Shown here one piece after another: positions 60,659 through 64,000 of a DNA stretch of 64,000 nt. Numbering within the stretch: position 1 is the first letter of the stretch; each line of letters begins with the position of its first letter. The stretch spans positions 4,709,091-4,773,090 of the forward strand of contig CBDCGC010000003.1 in the NCBI GenBank assembly GCA_965216585.1, given 5' to 3'. The DNA is from CADEER01 sp965216585 (GTDB lineage: Bacteria > Desulfobacterota > Binatia > HRBIN30 > CADEER01). A model generated the notes under the pieces. The model worked only from the letters and a program-made list of their open reading frames with translations, had not been told where the DNA came from and made no database searches. The position numbers were made by a program, and so were the translations under genes.

Positions 60659-61286
60659 CCCTCCCGATCTCCCAAGGACGGGATGGCAAACAAAGATCAA
60701 ATTCGACGGCGGTTGCGCGATCAGCGCCGGTCGCTGGCGCGAGAGATAGTCGAGTCGGCAGGCCGGCGCGTAGCCGATCGCCTGAACCGCGCCGGCGTCT
60801 TTGGCGACGCCACCTCCGTCCTGGCCTACGCCGCGACGGAGAACGAAGTGCCGGCGGATGTCGTCATCGCCGGCGTCCGGCGCCGCGGCCTCGAGGTCGG
60901 GTTGCCGCGCGTCAGCGGCGATAGAATCGAGTTTTGCCGAGTCGGTGCGTCCGGCGATCTGCGTCCGGATCGCTGGGGCATTCCGGCGCCGGTCGATTGC
61001 CGGGAGTTAGCGATCCAGCCGACCGCCGTGGCGCTCGTTCCGCTGGTTGGTTGGGATGCCGGCGGCCGCCGCCTGGGTCGCGGCGGCGGTTACTACGACC
61101 GCGCCATGAGCGAGTGGCCGCCGAGCGTCTTGCGCATCGGCTTGGCCTACGAATTTCAACGACTAGACGAAGTTCCCGCCGACCCCTGGGACGTTCCGTT
61201 GCACGCCATCGCAACGGAACGGCGCATCGTTTGGTGCGACCGGGGTTCGTTGGCGGCAGTGCGGACAAAGGAGGAAGCAGACGGCG

Positions 61287-62849
<1,563 letters not shown>

Positions 62850-62875
62850 GTGTCGTTGCTGGAGCGAAGCGTCGC

Positions 62876-63666
62876 ATGAACGTCCTCTTCTTTGGTGACG
62901 TTGTCGGCAAGGTCGGCCGGCGGGCGCTGCAAAGCGTGCTGCCGCGTTTGATCGAGCGCGAGGGTGCGGACTTCGTCATCGCCAATTGTGAGAACGTCTC
63001 CGGCGGTGCCGGGGTCGATGAGAAGAGCTGCGAGGCTCTGCTCGAAGCCGGTGTCGATGCACTGACCTCGGGCAACCACATCTGGCGGCGCAAGGAGATC
63101 GGCACCTATCTGGAGCGCGATGGCGTGCCGCTGTTGCGGCCGGCCAATTTCCCCGGCGAGGCACCGGGGCGCGGCTGGGACGTGTTCACCACTGCCGGCG
63201 GCGAGCGGGTCGCCGTCGTCAACTTGATCGGCCGCGTCTTCATGGCCTCGGTCGACTGTCCCTTCCAGGCGGCCGAGGACATTCTCGACGAGATCGGCCA
63301 GCAGGCGCGCATCGTCTTCGTCGACATGCATTGCCGACGCGACGTCGGAAAAGGGCGCCATGGGTTGGTTTCTCGACGGCCGGGTGAGCGCCGTCGTCGG
63401 TTCTCACACGCACATCCAGACGGCGGACGAACGCGTACTGCCGCAGGGGACGGGCTTCCTCTCCGACGCCCGGCATGTGCGGGCCGACCGAGTCGGTGAT
63501 CGGGCGTCAAGCCCGAGCTGGCAAAATCCGCCGCTTCGTGACCCAGCGGCCGACGCGCTTCGATACGGCGTCCGGCCCGGCCGTCGTGCAGGGCGCGTCG
63601 GTGGTGATCGACGCCGGCAGCGGCCGCGCCGAACGCGTGACGCGCATCCAGGAGTACGTCGAATGA
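62876..63666 (+). pseudogene. ymdB: YmdB-type metallophosphoesterase (TIGR00282), two single-base frame breaks
   Basis: Calcineurin-like phosphodiesterase with cyclic nucleotide activity in the family. The first frame reads NVLFFGDVVGKVGRRAL, NCENVSGGAGV and TSGNHIWRRKE with correct metal ligands up to VDMH (63331). An extra T in CATTGCC then shifts the frame; the next section reads ATSEKGAMGWFLDGRV and VGSHTHIQTADE. A further extra C in GACGCCCGG (about 63470) shifts again to MCGPTESVIGR and the end at 63666. Removing both bases gives a normal full-length protein. The stop overlaps tyrS by 4 bp. Both breaks are in short homopolymers, which suggests read errors. Confidence 0.88.
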
Positions 63667-64000
63667 CCGCCACCGGCGACGCCTTGGCGGTGTTCACCCG
63701 CGGTACCGCCGACGTCATCCCGCTCGAAGAGCTGCGTGCCAAGCTGGCGGTGGGCAAGCCCCTGCGCGTCAAGTTTGGCGTCGACCCGACGGCGCCCGAC
63801 ATCCACCTCGGCCACACCGTGCCGCTGACCAAGCTGCGCCAGCTCCAGGATCTCGGACATCTGGCGGTGCTCATCATCGGCGACTTCACGGCGCGCATCG
63901 GCGATCCCAGCGGCCGCTCGGTGACCCGACCGCAGCTCGACGAAGCCGACATCCGGCGCGCCGCCGACAGCTACACCGAGCAGGTGTTCAAGGTGCTCGA
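63663..64000 (+). CDS. tyrS: Tyrosyl-tRNA synthetase, N-terminal part
   Basis: The first ~112 residues are present before the window ends. Class I motifs: VKFGVDPTAPDIHLGHTVPL (HLGH is the HIGH signature), LIIGDFTARIGDPSGR. The start ATG at 63663 overlaps the ymdB stop (ATGA). It charges tRNA-Tyr. The KMSKS loop and C-terminus are outside the window. Confidence 0.96.
   Translation, partial: MTATGDALAVFTRGTADVIPLEELRAKLAVGKPLRVKFGVDPTAPDIHLGHTVPLTKLRQLQDLGHLAVLIIGDFTARIGDPSGRSVTRPQLDEADIRRAADSYTEQVFKVL

Overview
The window looks like a chromosomal segment from an uncultured, GC-rich, delta-type proteobacterium (Myxococcota, Desulfobacterota or Binatota-like). The grounds are the high GC, the housekeeping block smc-ftsY-zapB-zapA-(6S RNA)-fau-rny-ymdB-tyrS at the right end, an ssrA gene encoding the tag ADDTFALAA, P450s and CoA-transferases of a type common in these groups, and many interspersed palindromic repeats. 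The taxonomy is inference; no rRNA gene is present.

Layout. (1) 1-4594: two related IS21-type elements pointing away from each other, each with small accessory genes; the left one is cut by the window edge and both show frame damage. (2) 4651-12805: a defence block. A leftward operon hsdR-hsdS-hsdM-PIN-like protein encodes a Type I restriction-modification system, and a converging AbiTii-like gene lies beyond it. HsdS carries a complete GIY-YIG nuclease domain inserted between its two halves, and the PIN-like protein carries three nearly identical 90-bp repeats. (3) 13153-16746: toxin-antitoxin pairs (BrnT type with a frameshift, VapBC, UPF0175/DUF3368 with a truncated toxin), a small GIY-YIG gene, the tmRNA gene ssrA, a phage-type integrase remnant and two 87-bp inverted-repeat elements. 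This looks like an eroded island at ssrA.

(4) 16811-32327: exported and surface proteins (a somatomedin-B-like protein, a DUF3604 protein, an HYR lipoprotein), a secreted deazaflavin-type nitroreductase, a REP-associated transposase flanked on both sides by mutually inverted repeat arrays, a pirin, and a P450/SnoaL operon with a broken SnoaL duplicate. (5) 32636-40376: a GH10 xylanase-like lipoprotein, a CYP153-like P450, an ALO-type FAD oxidase, a GT39-like membrane glycosyltransferase and a family III CoA-transferase, separated by composite repeats. (6) 40925-46504: carbamoyltransferase, membrane protein, B12-radical SAM enzyme and desaturase, a possible small biosynthetic cluster. (7) 46741-55141: a sulfatase gene split by an IS1634-type element (excision on paper restores the frame), an alpha-L-fucosidase coupled to a small membrane protein, and a TonB-dependent receptor. 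(8) 55276-64000: chromosome segregation, protein targeting, cell division and RNA turnover genes.

Several single-base frame breaks occur (istA, istB, brnT, ymdB twice). Because ymdB is conserved and its neighbours are intact, some may be sequencing or assembly errors rather than true mutations.
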